Shown: positions 41,411 through 50,395 of the stretch, piece after piece
Numbering within the stretch: position 1 is the first letter of the stretch
Layout: the number at the start of each line of letters is the position of its first letter
Source of the DNA: Nocardia macrotermitis
GTDB lineage: Bacteria; Actinomycetota; Actinomycetes; Mycobacteriales; Mycobacteriaceae
Assembly: GCF_009604405.1 (NCBI RefSeq)
Contig: NZ_WEGK01000010.1
Span: 186,001-250,000, forward strand
Length of the DNA stretch: 64,000 bases
Direction: 5' to 3'
Translations under genes and position numbers: made by a program
Notes under the pieces: model-generated
Told to the model about the DNA's origin: nothing
Databases searched by the model: none
Seen by the model: the letters and a program-made list of their open reading frames with translations, nothing else

Positions 41411-42154
41411 GTGTACGCGACCGGCATCTCCGCCCCGATCGGACGCTCGGCCCTGCGTCGCGCCGACGGCACCCCCGTGACGGTGCTGCTGGTCGACGAC
41501 GAGGCGATGCTGACCGAGATGGTGTCCATGGTTCTGCGCTTCGAAGGGTGGGAGGTCGTCACGGCGGGCGACGGCGCGACGGCCATCGCGAAGGTCCAGC
41601 AATCGCGGCCCGACGTCGTGGTCCTGGACATCATGCTGCCGGATATGACCGGCCTGGACGTGCTGACCCGGCTGCGCGAGCGCGACCCCGACCTACCGGT
41701 GCTGCTGCTCACCGCGAAGGACACGGTCAAGGACCGCATCGCGGGCTTCACCGCGGGTGGGGACGACTACGTCACCAAGCCGTTCAGCATCGAGGAAGTG
41801 GTGTTGCGCCTGCGCGCGCTGCTGCGCCGGACCGGTGCGGGGGCCGCGGAGCTTGACACCCGGCTGGTCGTCGGCGATCTGATGCTCGACGAGGACACCC
41901 ATGAGGTCTGGCGCGCGGGCGCCCCGATCGTCCTGACCGCCACCGAATTCGAATTGCTGCGACTGTTCATGCGCAATCCGAAACGAGTGCTGAGCAAGAC
42001 CTTTCTGCTGGACCGGGTATGGAAATACGATTTCGGCGGCCGGGCCAATATCGTCGAACTGTACGTCTCGTATCTGCGCAAGAAAATCGACAACGGCCGC
42101 GATCCGATGATCCACACCATGCGCGGCGCCGGTTATGTGCTCAAACCGGCGTGA
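41411..42154 (+). CDS. OmpR/PhoB-type response regulator, PhoP-like
   Basis: A 247-residue response regulator. The receiver has the acidic pair in LLVDDEAML, the phosphoacceptor Asp73 in VVVLDIMLPDMTG and Lys in YVTKPFSIEEV. The C-terminal winged helix has LDEDTHEVWRAG, TATEFELLRLFM, VWKYDFGGRANIVELYVSYLRKKI and the closing RGAGYVLKPA. This is close to mycobacterial PhoP. The GTG start at 41411 lacks a clear ribosome binding site, and a GTG at 41477 just before the receiver is an alternative. It overlaps the histidine kinase gene by 20 bases. Confidence 0.9.
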   Translation: MYATGISAPIGRSALRRADGTPVTVLLVDDEAMLTEMVSMVLRFEGWEVVTAGDGATAIAKVQQSRPDVVVLDIMLPDMTGLDVLTRLRERDPDLPVLLLTAKDTVKDRIAGFTAGGDDYVTKPFSIEEVVLRLRALLRRTGAGAAELDTRLVVGDLMLDEDTHEVWRAGAPIVLTATEFELLRLFMRNPKRVLSKTFLLDRVWKYDFGGRANIVELYVSYLRKKIDNGRDPMIHTMRGAGYVLKPA

Positions 42155-44159
42155 ATACCGGTCGCGAGGACGCCTGTCGTTACGCGCCCGGTTACTGATC
42201 GGGCAGGCGATTCTGCTGGTGGCCGTGGTGGGCGGGATCGGCGTCGCCAGCGAATTCGGTTTGCAGAAATTGGTCGTGGATCAACTCGACACGCAGTTGA
42301 TGGATTTCCAGGATCGCACGCTGCTCGAATTGGGCGGCGGCCCCCGGTTGGGACCGCCGCCGCAGACCCCGATCACCACGCCGCCGACCACGGACACCCC
42401 GACGCCGACGCCCCAGCCGCTGCCGTCCGTCGCACCGACGACCCAACCCGAGTACACACCGCCGAGTTCGGCTGTGTCCGTGCCGCATCCGCACATTCCG
42501 GGGCCGCCCGCGCCGGGCGAGCATCATCCCGGGCCCGGCGGGGCGGGAGTCCAATCACAGTCCGACAGTTCACAATCCGGTACTTCGCAGTCGGGCGGCT
42601 CGCTGTCCGGTAATTCGCAATCCGGCGGTTCACTGCCCGGTAATTCGCAGTCCGGCGGTTCACTGCCCGGTAATTCGCAACCCGGCGGCTCGCTGCCCGA
42701 CAACACATCGTCCGGTCCCGGTGGCTCGCTGGGACACGCCGGTCCGTCTGGAGGCGGCGGATCATCCGGTGGCGGTGGCGGCTCGACCCATTCCGCACAG
42801 GTGTTCACCCAAGCGCCGAATCCCCACCCCGGACGCGTCGGATCGGGCCCGGCATTCCTGGATCGCGGCGGCGTCCAGTCGGGGGCGATCGGCGCGATCA
42901 TCGATCAGGGCAGGGTCCGCTCGGCCGGACGGATCGAACCCGACGGCACCGACAACGACCTGTCCGCGCGGGCGAAGCGGCAGCTCACCGCGCTCGCGGC
43001 CATGGACCACCCGACCACCGTGACGATCGATGGCGCGGGCCACTACCGGATCATGGTCGACCGGACCTGGCAGCACACGATTCTCATCACCGGACTGCCG
43101 ATGGCCCCGGTCGACGTGACACTCATGCGCGGGCTGATGATCTCCGGGATCATCACCGTCGTCGCCCTGATCATCGCGATCGCGGCGGGCGTGCTGGTCA
43201 TCCGGCGCGCGCTGGCGCCGCTGGACCGGGTCGCCCGCACCGCGGTGCAGGTGTCGGATCTACCGCTGGACCGCGGTGAGGTGACCCTGCCGGTGCGCGT
43301 CCCGGCCGCCGACGCGGTCTCGAATACCGAAGTGGGACAACTGGGTTCGGCGATCAACCGGATGCTCGACCATATCGCCGACGCGCTGTTGGTGCGGCAC
43401 GCCAGCGAGACCCGGGCGCGTCGCTTCCTCGCCGACGCGAGCCACGAGTTGCGCACTCCCCTGGCCGCGATCCGCGGCTACGCCGAACTCGTCTACCGCA
43501 ATCGCGAAACCCTGCCCGCCTATATCGCCACCGTGATGGAACGGCTCGACGCCGCCGCGCACCGGATGTCGGACCTGGTCGAGGACATGCTGCTGCTGGC
43601 CCGGCTCGACGCCGGACGCCCGCTCGAACTCGGTCCTGTGGACCTGTCCCGGCTGACCGTGGACGCCCTCGCCGACGCGCACATCGCCGATCCGGACAAG
43701 ATCTGGGATCTGGATCTACCGGACGGGCCGCTGTTGATCCACGGCGACGCCGCCCAACTGCATCAGGTGCTGGCCAATCTGCTGGCCAATGCCCGCGTGC
43801 ACACCCCGCCCGGCACCACGGTCATGGTGTCGCTCGAATTCGGCGATCCGGACGGTGCGGTGTGGCGGGTGTGCGACGACGGTCCGGGCATCCCGCAGGA
43901 CGTGCGATCGGAGATCTTCGAACGATTCGCCCGTGGTGACGCGTCGCGCTCCCGGCACGCGGGCAGCACCGGACTCGGGCTGGCCATCGCGGCCGCGGTG
44001 GTCAAGGCGCACAACGGCACCATCACCGTGGACAGCATTCCGGGCTGCACCGCGTTCACCGTTCACCTGCCGGTCGGGGAGGTCGCGGTGTCGACGGATG
44101 CGTCCGATGAGGATGTGCAGGTGGTCGTATCCGGTCATGCGCCCGATGGCCGTGGGTGA
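42135..44159 (+). CDS. sensor histidine kinase with repeat-rich extracytoplasmic domain
   Basis: A 674-residue sensor kinase. TM1 is near residues 19-40 (LLIGQAILLVAVVGGIG) and TM2 near 335-357 (LMISGIITVVALIIAIAAGVLV). A HAMP linker and the dimerisation helix ASHELRTPLAAIRGYAEL with His437 follow. The ATPase has NLLANARVHTPPGT, CDDGPGIP and GLGLAIAAAV. About 295 residues lie outside the membrane. They are rich in Pro, Thr, Ser and Gly and include a 10-residue tandem repeat. The start overlaps the response regulator by 20 bases. Its 3' end overlaps the convergent glycosidase gene by 25 bases. Confidence 0.9.
   Translation: MCSNRREYRSRGRLSLRARLLIGQAILLVAVVGGIGVASEFGLQKLVVDQLDTQLMDFQDRTLLELGGGPRLGPPPQTPITTPPTTDTPTPTPQPLPSVAPTTQPEYTPPSSAVSVPHPHIPGPPAPGEHHPGPGGAGVQSQSDSSQSGTSQSGGSLSGNSQSGGSLPGNSQSGGSLPGNSQPGGSLPDNTSSGPGGSLGHAGPSGGGGSSGGGGGSTHSAQVFTQAPNPHPGRVGSGPAFLDRGGVQSGAIGAIIDQGRVRSAGRIEPDGTDNDLSARAKRQLTALAAMDHPTTVTIDGAGHYRIMVDRTWQHTILITGLPMAPVDVTLMRGLMISGIITVVALIIAIAAGVLVIRRALAPLDRVARTAVQVSDLPLDRGEVTLPVRVPAADAVSNTEVGQLGSAINRMLDHIADALLVRHASETRARRFLADASHELRTPLAAIRGYAELVYRNRETLPAYIATVMERLDAAAHRMSDLVEDMLLLARLDAGRPLELGPVDLSRLTVDALADAHIADPDKIWDLDLPDGPLLIHGDAAQLHQVLANLLANARVHTPPGTTVMVSLEFGDPDGAVWRVCDDGPGIPQDVRSEIFERFARGDASRSRHAGSTGLGLAIAAAVVKAHNGTITVDSIPGCTAFTVHLPVGEVAVSTDASDEDVQVVVSGHAPDGRG
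42558..42707 (+). repeat. five 30-base tandem repeats in the sensor kinase gene
   Basis: Units start at 42558, 42588, 42618, 42648 and 42678; the three middle ones are nearly identical. Each encodes a variant of QSGGSLPGNS. The first and last units are degenerate. In-frame 30-base units would allow length change in the extracytoplasmic region without a frameshift. Confidence 0.85.
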
Positions 44160-47002
44160 GGCGTTCCCGATGTGTACGAGGTGATGTGCACCGGTCCGAG
44201 CAACCCGTAGTCCTGTCGCTCCCGGCTGCCGAAGAGTTCCGGTCTGCTGATCCGCAATCGATTGTTGAGTGTGCTCGCCACCTGAACTGTGATGGTGTTC
44301 TCTCCGGTGCGAAGTCGATCGCCGAGATCGGCCACGGGATGGAACACGTCGACGGGCGGCAGTTGCTGTCCGTTGAGGCTCACTCGGGCTGTGTCGAACA
44401 TCTCGCCGAGGTTCAATTGCGTCGCACCCGTTCGGGTGAATTCGGCGGGTACCTCGAAAGTGGTTGTGTAGGTGCCGATTCCGGAAACGTCCTCGAGGCC
44501 GGTGATCTTGCTCCACGGCGTCAACCGGTCCAGGTGCACGGTGTGTTCGGTCTTCGCGGTTCGGGTGGCGGTCGGTCCGGGACGCCAGTCCTCGACTCGT
44601 AATGTCCACGATTCGAGCGTGAGCGGTTCGCCTCGATCGATGGGGTCACGCAACGTGCCACCCACGACAGCACCGAGCACGATCACCGTTGTCTCGGCCG
44701 GTTCCAGTCGGATCCGAACCTCGAGGTTGTCACTACCCCGCGCATCGGAGACTGTGCTCGCGGCACCGGTCCACGGATTCAGCTGATAGCCGATGCTGTT
44801 CCCCTGCAACGAGATTGACTGGTCGATCGCCGCACTGCCCGCGTTGTACAGGTAGTAATAGTGCGAGTCGCCGTCCACGCGATGCACCGACAGCAGCTCC
44901 GTACTGCCGTCCGGTCGAACGTCGGGAAGTATCCCCACGCGGGTCAGCGCGGCTGGCACGTCCCCCTGCATGGACACCCGCACGACAGTCCGCTCGGCCA
45001 GCAACTCGGCGATGACACGCGAGAGCTGTTCGTCCTCCGATCGAGCATCGCGGTATCCGGGAGTGCTGCCCGGTGCCCGGCCCACGACGACGATGTGCAA
45101 TCCCCGGCGCGCGAATACCAGCAGCGTGTTCGCGGTGGCCAACGGCATCGTCGCCTGATCGTTCAGGATCAGCGCCCGATAGCCGGGCCCGTCCGCCGCG
45201 AGCCGACCATCGCTGACCCGCGCCCGTGGCAACGTCAGCGCGCCGTGACTCAGGAATTGATACGTGTAACCGGCCCGACGCAACCCCGGATCATCGAAGA
45301 ATCCGACCGCGCTGCCAGTCAACGCTCCGGCCGACGCGTTGAATTCCTGGCGATATACGGCCACGTCCACGCGCGGCGATCCGGCCCGCAGCACGGCCTG
45401 TAATCGTCCGAGATAGGTCGACACATCGGGCGCGTGCACCCAACTCGGCTGCCGCGGTCCCCAGGCTTCGGCGAAACTGATGGTGCCGCCGAACAGCGGG
45501 CTGAATGCCGCGAAACCCGGCCACTGCGCACCGGGCGCGTCCGCGTAGGCGAATCCGTGGATCATCACCTGGTTCACGCCCGCCGCATAGTTGCTGTTCA
45601 GCGTCGTGATGAGCTGTTTCCAGGTGGTGTTGTAGGCACCGTTCAGGAAGGCACCGGCCTCGTCGGACAGAATCGCGCGTCCGCCCAGGTCCCGCCCACC
45701 GGCCAGCGTCCGGAACCGATCCAGATCGCTGAATGCCAGCGATTCGCCTTCGGGGATATCGGTGCGCGCGGCGGCGAGCGTGGAATCCAGTGGTGCGCCG
45801 TAGGGTTGATTCCGGAATCGCAATCCGAGCGATTCGCACCATTGTTTCAGTTTATCCACGCGATTGTCGAGGTAGAGATCGCTGATGGTCTGGTCGTAAT
45901 CGTGCCGCACCCGGGTAGTTGTCGCATCGTCGTAGGAAAATCCGGTACCCGCTATCAGCGGCAGATAGCGAGTCAGGTCGTAGCCGCGTCGTTCGGCGAA
46001 TTCTCTCGGCATATTCGGCGTCCAGTACACGACGGCCTTCAATTCCAGGGAGTCCTCGAATATCGATCCGCCGACGTCACGCAGCAGGTCGAGAATCGGG
46101 TCCGGCAGCAGATTCCTGCCCCAGTAATCGATGACCGCCTGCGCACCGTCCGGTCCGAAATGGTCGACAACATATGCCTGGGGTGTGGTCATCGGGGAGG
46201 CCGCACTGGATTTCGTGTCGTACGCGTTGACGATCTGGCCGGTGCCGCGCGTCCATATCGCGATCAATGCCCACGCGGAACCGTCCGGAGCCGTCCAGGA
46301 GATCCGGCCGTCGCGAACGGTCGTGGTCAGATCCGTCACCGAGTCCGCGACGAGCCCGACGACCCGGCCCCCCACCGCACTGCCGGGCTGGAGCCGGGCC
46401 GCGAGCAGAGCGTGCAGCACTGCGGTGACGGGTGGAGCCGGATTTCCCTCGGTGACACCGCTCGGCGGCGTCGCGGGTTCCGGTACCGCAGCGTCGAAAA
46501 CCGCACCACCTGCCACCTCGACCGCACCGGCGACGATCTCCTTGGCCGATCCCACACCGTCCGGTGTGAGCCCCGGAATCGCGGACGGCCAGTGCGGCCC
46601 GATGGTCAAATCCGCAGTCAGGCCATGCTGTTTCGCCGTTTTCAACGCCGTGGCGACTGCCGCATGCCAGCGCGGCGTGCCCCAGCCGTACCGCACCGGA
46701 TCGATACTTTCGGCACCGACGCCCGACACGCTGTCCCAAACGTCCCCGATCTCGAACCCGCCGAATCCGGCCGCGGCCATCGCTTCGACCTCCGCCGCGA
46801 TCTGCGCGTCCTCGACCATGGCGCCGGGCCACCACCAGCGGAACCGGGGCCGCATCGAGGCCGCGGGCTCACGCAACCATTCCGGTACGCCGGTACCGGA
46901 TTCGACGGCACACGAACTGGTGACCGCACCACCCAACGCTCCCGCGGCAACCACCGCGCCGATCGATTGCAGGAACCGTCTACGCGAAGGCGCGACCGCC
47001 AT
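44135..47002 (-). CDS. Tat-exported GH106-like alpha-L-rhamnosidase family glycosidase
   Basis: A 955-residue glycosidase. The N-terminus has a twin-arginine signal (APSRRRFLQSIGAVVAAGAL) with a Cys at TSSCAVES that might be lipidated. The catalytic region begins with RPRFRWWWPGAMVED and contains GFGGFEIGDVWD and LTADLTIGPHWPS. The C-terminal half holds beta-sandwich domains with TYTTTFEVPAEFTR and LNLGEMFDTARVSLNG, as in GH106 and GH2-like proteins. It should remove rhamnose or similar sugars from glycans outside the membrane. It is transcribed away from the micropeptide gene. Confidence 0.75.
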   Translation of the reverse strand: MAVAPSRRRFLQSIGAVVAAGALGGAVTSSCAVESGTGVPEWLREPAASMRPRFRWWWPGAMVEDAQIAAEVEAMAAAGFGGFEIGDVWDSVSGVGAESIDPVRYGWGTPRWHAAVATALKTAKQHGLTADLTIGPHWPSAIPGLTPDGVGSAKEIVAGAVEVAGGAVFDAAVPEPATPPSGVTEGNPAPPVTAVLHALLAARLQPGSAVGGRVVGLVADSVTDLTTTVRDGRISWTAPDGSAWALIAIWTRGTGQIVNAYDTKSSAASPMTTPQAYVVDHFGPDGAQAVIDYWGRNLLPDPILDLLRDVGGSIFEDSLELKAVVYWTPNMPREFAERRGYDLTRYLPLIAGTGFSYDDATTTRVRHDYDQTISDLYLDNRVDKLKQWCESLGLRFRNQPYGAPLDSTLAAARTDIPEGESLAFSDLDRFRTLAGGRDLGGRAILSDEAGAFLNGAYNTTWKQLITTLNSNYAAGVNQVMIHGFAYADAPGAQWPGFAAFSPLFGGTISFAEAWGPRQPSWVHAPDVSTYLGRLQAVLRAGSPRVDVAVYRQEFNASAGALTGSAVGFFDDPGLRRAGYTYQFLSHGALTLPRARVSDGRLAADGPGYRALILNDQATMPLATANTLLVFARRGLHIVVVGRAPGSTPGYRDARSEDEQLSRVIAELLAERTVVRVSMQGDVPAALTRVGILPDVRPDGSTELLSVHRVDGDSHYYYLYNAGSAAIDQSISLQGNSIGYQLNPWTGAASTVSDARGSDNLEVRIRLEPAETTVIVLGAVVGGTLRDPIDRGEPLTLESWTLRVEDWRPGPTATRTAKTEHTVHLDRLTPWSKITGLEDVSGIGTYTTTFEVPAEFTRTGATQLNLGEMFDTARVSLNGQQLPPVDVFHPVADLGDRLRTGENTITVQVASTLNNRLRISRPELFGSRERQDYGLLGPVHITSYTSGTPHPRPSGA

Positions 47003-47124
47003 ACGAGACCCTCTCGTCGAGAAATACCGATGACATACATCACATGCTCTGAATGAAACACCTCGTGTCGTATCCGTCCGGGCTTTTTAGCGTGTAACGG
47101 AACCATCACGACGACTGGTTCATT

Positions 47125-47144
47125 ATTCACCATATTCGGTGAAT
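47125..47144 (+). promoter_or_regulatory. inverted repeat upstream of the 39-residue peptide gene
   Basis: ATTCACC at 47125-47131 and GGTGAAT at 47138-47144 form a perfect 7-base inverted repeat around ATATTC. It lies 22 bases before the peptide start, in an AT-rich gap shared with the divergent glycosidase gene, and could be an operator or overlap the -10 region. Confidence 0.5.
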
Positions 47145-47166
47145 TCTTCGACGAGAGGTACCGATC

Positions 47167-47286
47167 ATGTTCCCACAGCCGCCGCATCCGCCGTTCCCGC
47201 CGAGCGGTTCCGCGGGATTCCCGTTCTTCCCGCCGACCGGCAGCTTCGGCTTCTTCCACCACTTCGGCCCGTTCGGTAGCTGGTAA
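47167..47286 (+). CDS. 39-residue Phe/Pro/Gly-rich micropeptide
   Basis: The ATG at 47167 opens a 39-residue frame ending at TAA 47284-47286. GAGAGG lies eight bases upstream, and a strong terminator begins 11 bases after the stop, so it looks like a complete monocistronic unit. The product starts MFPQPPHPPFPP, has ten Phe and ten Pro, two adjacent His and a terminal Trp. It has no basic residues or normal signal peptide. I recognise no family. A surface- or membrane-associated peptide is possible but unproven. Confidence 0.6.
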   Translation: MFPQPPHPPFPPSGSAGFPFFPPTGSFGFFHHFGPFGSW

Positions 47287-47297
47287 GCGGAATCCAC

Positions 47298-47328
47298 GAT
47301 GCCGAAGCGACCGCGCCGCTTCGGCATC
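47298..47328 (+). terminator. terminator after the micropeptide gene
   Basis: GATGCCGAAGCG at 47298-47309 pairs perfectly with CGCTTCGGCATC at 47317-47328 around a 7-base loop, without a T-tract. Confidence 0.85.
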
Positions 47329-47404
47329 CCCCGGTGGTGTCGCCCGCAACCTCCGGCGAGCTACGCTGAGGACACCGGAAAATCGTTGCGATCAAGGAGA
47401 TTCC

Positions 47405-48202
47405 ATGATCGACATCATCACCTTGCGAGGCACCGGGGAGACACGCGAGGCGGACGGCTCCCCCGCGGGCATGCTGGCCTCGGTCACCGGCCTGCTGCCG
47501 ACGACCAGTTTCCGTTTCTTCGAACCCGACTGGCCCGCCTCGGTCGGACCGGACCCGAATCTGTGGGGACCGTCGCTGGACACCTCGGTGCGGCTGGGCA
47601 CCGCGGCGGGCGTCCAGGCGATCCAGCAATCGCCGAATGTCTGTGGGCTGCTGAGTTATTCGCTGGGCGGGATCTGCGCGAGCCGAATCCTCGAGGGGGT
47701 GGCGGCGGGCGAGTACACCAACACCGACGGCAGCCCGCTGGAGATCGCCTTCGCCGTCTTCATCGCCAATCCCCTACGGAAAGCCGGCGATTCGGTGAAC
47801 GACCTGTGCCCGCCGACGACCTTCGGCCTGCACGGTCAGCGCGGAACCTGGCCCGGCGCGGTCGCGACCCGCGAGTACGCGAATCCGGGCGACATCATCA
47901 CCGCCTCACCGCCCGATTCCCCACTGCGCGTCATCAACGCGGGCATCTCACCGTTCTCGTTCGTCGAGGGCGCGCGCCTGGGAAACATCAGCTACCTGAT
48001 CTTCGCCCAGCTACTGGAATTCCTGATGCTCGACCCCCTGACCAACCTCCAGCGCTACACGGAGGCGGTCACCGGCGCGATCGGCTACCTCACCCCGTAC
48101 CCCCAGGGCCAGCACGTCCTGTACCCCGCCCAGAACATGCCCGGCACCGCCACTCCCTGGACGACCGCCGCCGCGAACTACATCACGGCCGAATTCGCGT
48201 GA
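47405..48202 (+). CDS. cutinase/LysB-like alpha/beta hydrolase
   Basis: A 265-residue alpha/beta hydrolase without a signal peptide. ITLRGTGETREADGSPAGML opens the fold. The nucleophile lies in LLSYSLGGICASRIL, and the acid/base residues may be in ANPGDIITASP and near the C-terminal half (PYPQGQHVLYP). The outline recalls cutinases, PE-PPE hydrolases and mycobacteriophage lysin B, which cut mycolic esters. The cytoplasmic form would fit LysB or an intracellular esterase. AAGGAG precedes the ATG. No other phage gene is nearby. Confidence 0.65.
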   Translation: MIDIITLRGTGETREADGSPAGMLASVTGLLPTTSFRFFEPDWPASVGPDPNLWGPSLDTSVRLGTAAGVQAIQQSPNVCGLLSYSLGGICASRILEGVAAGEYTNTDGSPLEIAFAVFIANPLRKAGDSVNDLCPPTTFGLHGQRGTWPGAVATREYANPGDIITASPPDSPLRVINAGISPFSFVEGARLGNISYLIFAQLLEFLMLDPLTNLQRYTEAVTGAIGYLTPYPQGQHVLYPAQNMPGTATPWTTAAANYITAEFA

Positions 48203-48219
48203 AACCCGTTCGGACGGCA

Positions 48220-48259
48220 ACCGCCCCCTGTCCGTCTCACGATCGGTACAGGGGGCGGT
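48220..48259. terminator. bidirectional hairpin
   Basis: ACCGCCCCCTGT at 48220-48231 pairs perfectly with ACAGGGGGCGGT at 48248-48259 around a 16-base loop, between the convergent hydrolase and SDR genes. Confidence 0.8.
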
Positions 48260-48277
48260 GGTGTCCGCGAGATGTGT

Positions 48278-49108
48278 TCACGCGGAGAGGGATTCGGCGT
48301 GGTGCTGTTCGATGTCGAGCATCTGGTTCGAGGCGTGCCCGGCAACGATACCGCCGTCGACGGGGAGCACCGTTCCGGTGACGTAGGCGGAGCCCTCACC
48401 CGCGAAATACACTGCGGCCTCGGCGATGTCGTCGACGTTGCCCTCCCGCTGCAACGGTCGGATGGTCTTGATCACCTCGCGCAACTCCTGGGTGGCGGCG
48501 TCACCGTCGCCCAGGTGCGCGGTGGCGACGGACAGGATGGGGGTGACGATCGCACCGGGTGCGATGCAGTTCACCCGGACGCCGTATCGGGCCAGGTCGA
48601 TGGCCGCGCACTTGGTGAAGTGGATGACACCGGCCTTGGCCGCGCGGTAGACCATCTGGCCGCAACCCGCCCGGATGCCGCCGATGGAGGTGGTGTTGAT
48701 GACCGAGCCGCCCCCGTGTTCGGCCATGTAGCGGGCCGCGTGCTGGGTGCCGAGCATGACGCCGAGCAGGTCGACGTCCATGACGCGCCGGAAATCGGTG
48801 AGGTCGTCGTCGAGGAAGTTGGCGCGCATGGCGGCCGGGATGCCGGCGTTGTTGAACATGATGTCCAGGCCGCCGAAGCGTTCGTCGGTGAAGGAGATCA
48901 GGTCGCGGACCTGATCGGCGTCGGCGACGTCGGTGGCCTTGAAGGCCGCGTCCGATCCCAGTGCCGCGGCGGCGGATTCGCCGCGTTCGGCGTTGATGTC
49001 GGCAATGACGACCCGCGCGCCGCGGTCGAGGAATTTCTCCACCGACGCGAGGCCGATTCCCGACGCGCCGCCGGTGACGACCGCGACCTTACCGTTGAGC
49101 TCATTCAT
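48278..49108 (-). CDS. short-chain dehydrogenase/reductase (SDR) of the P450 operon
   Basis: A 276-residue classical SDR with VAVVTGGASGIGLASVEKFL, DIMFNNAGIPA, Ser in INTTSIGG and YRAAKAGVIHFTK. The C-terminal VTGTVLPVDGGIVAG is standard. AAAGGA precedes the ATG at 49108. It is the last gene of a minus-strand unit with ferredoxin reductase, ferredoxin and a P450. It probably oxidises the hydroxyl that the P450 introduces. Confidence 0.9.
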   Translation of the reverse strand: MNELNGKVAVVTGGASGIGLASVEKFLDRGARVVIADINAERGESAAAALGSDAAFKATDVADADQVRDLISFTDERFGGLDIMFNNAGIPAAMRANFLDDDLTDFRRVMDVDLLGVMLGTQHAARYMAEHGGGSVINTTSIGGIRAGCGQMVYRAAKAGVIHFTKCAAIDLARYGVRVNCIAPGAIVTPILSVATAHLGDGDAATQELREVIKTIRPLQREGNVDDIAEAAVYFAGEGSAYVTGTVLPVDGGIVAGHASNQMLDIEQHHAESLSA

Positions 49109-49146
49109 GACGAATTCCTTTCGAAATATGTTGTGTCACAGGGCGA

Positions 49147-50370
49147 TTACCAGGTGACGGGTAGTTCGTGCACACCGAAGGCGAACATGTCGTCCTTGAA
49201 TTCGATCTCCTCGATCGAGGTCGCCAGTGCGAGTGTGGGGATGCGGCGGTAGAGGGTGCCGTAGACGATCTGCAACTCCACCCGGGCCAGCTGCTGACCG
49301 ACGCACTGATGGATGCCGAAACCGAAGGCGTGGTGGGCGCGCGCGGGGCGGTGCAGGTCGAGTTGTTCGGGTTCGGGGAACACCGCCGGATCCCAGTTGG
49401 CGACCGGCAGCGGTGTGATGATGCCGTCCCCGGCCCGGATCAGCACGCCGCCGACCTCGATGTCCTCGGTCGCGATCCGGCGCAGTCCGTGCTGCGCGAT
49501 GGACAGGTAGCGCAGCATCTCCTCGACGCCGCCCGCGATCACCTTCGGGTCGTCACTGTCCCGGAACACCGCCAGCTGATCCGGATTTTGCAGCAGCGCA
49601 AGGGTTCCCAGCGCGATCATGTTCGCGCTCGTCTCGTGACCGGCGATCAGCAGCACCACGCCCAGCTGCGCGGCCTCGGCCACGGTGGTCTCCCCCGCTT
49701 TCACCCGGGCGGCCAGCTCGGAGACCCAGCCCTCGCCCGGATCGTCGATCCGCGCGCTGATCAGTCCGGCGAGGTACTCCACGATCTCGATGCTGGACCG
49801 CGCGTTCTGCGCGGCGGTCGCGTTGCGGTCCACCGCCACGGCGGCGTGCCGCTGGAAGAACTCCTTGTCCGAGTAGGGAACTCCGAGCAGTTCGCAGATC
49901 ATCAGCGACGGCAGCGGCAGGGCCAGCGCGGTGACCAGATCGGTCGGCGCGGGCCCGGCGAGCATCTCGTCGATCAGATCGTCGGTGATCCGCTGGATCT
50001 TCGACCGCAGCGCCTCGACACGCTTGAGCGTGAACGGGAACGTCATCAGCCGCCGGAACCGATTGTGTTCGGGGGCATCGGAATTGAAGATGGTGAGTGG
50101 CCGATGCTCGAGCGTCTCGGCCATACCGGCGTTCTGGTGGGGAAATCCGGGACGGCGCTCGTCGGCGCTGACCCGCGGATCCGACAGCACCACACGCTGT
50201 TCGGCGTGGCCGGTGACCAGCCAGTGCGTGCTGCCGTCCCAGATCCGCACCCGCGACACCGGAGCCTGCGCGTGCCGCTCGCGCAGTTCGGCGGGCGGAT
50301 GGAACGGGCATTTCGCGGACCGCGCCGCCGGGAACTCCGGACGATTCGCGGCAATTGTCAACTCGAACAT
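49147..50370 (-). CDS. cytochrome P450, CYP105-like
   Basis: A 407-residue bacterial class I P450. The I-helix oxygen-binding motif is LLIAGHETSAN, the K-helix has EEMLRYLS and the haem loop reads FGFGIHQCVGQQLAR with Cys near residue 355. It ends in PVTW. GAGGAGG precedes the ATG. It lies 25 bases after the ferredoxin gene and so has its own redox partners in the operon. It is clearly related to the second P450 at 52655-53893, down to the C-terminal YGTLYRRIPTL block. Confidence 0.93.
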   Translation of the reverse strand: MFELTIAANRPEFPAARSAKCPFHPPAELRERHAQAPVSRVRIWDGSTHWLVTGHAEQRVVLSDPRVSADERRPGFPHQNAGMAETLEHRPLTIFNSDAPEHNRFRRLMTFPFTLKRVEALRSKIQRITDDLIDEMLAGPAPTDLVTALALPLPSLMICELLGVPYSDKEFFQRHAAVAVDRNATAAQNARSSIEIVEYLAGLISARIDDPGEGWVSELAARVKAGETTVAEAAQLGVVLLIAGHETSANMIALGTLALLQNPDQLAVFRDSDDPKVIAGGVEEMLRYLSIAQHGLRRIATEDIEVGGVLIRAGDGIITPLPVANWDPAVFPEPEQLDLHRPARAHHAFGFGIHQCVGQQLARVELQIVYGTLYRRIPTLALATSIEEIEFKDDMFAFGVHELPVTW

Positions 50371-50395
50371 GATATTTCCTCCTCGCAGGGGGTGA

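Noticed and set aside
42558..42707. CRISPR-like array from regularly spaced 30-base units.
   Set aside because: Units are contiguous without spacers, in frame, and translate to a decapeptide repeat inside the kinase gene.
47405..48202. Prophage, suggested by the LysB-like hydrolase.
   Set aside because: No integrase, capsid, tail, holin or terminase gene is nearby, and neighbours are ordinary chromosomal genes.
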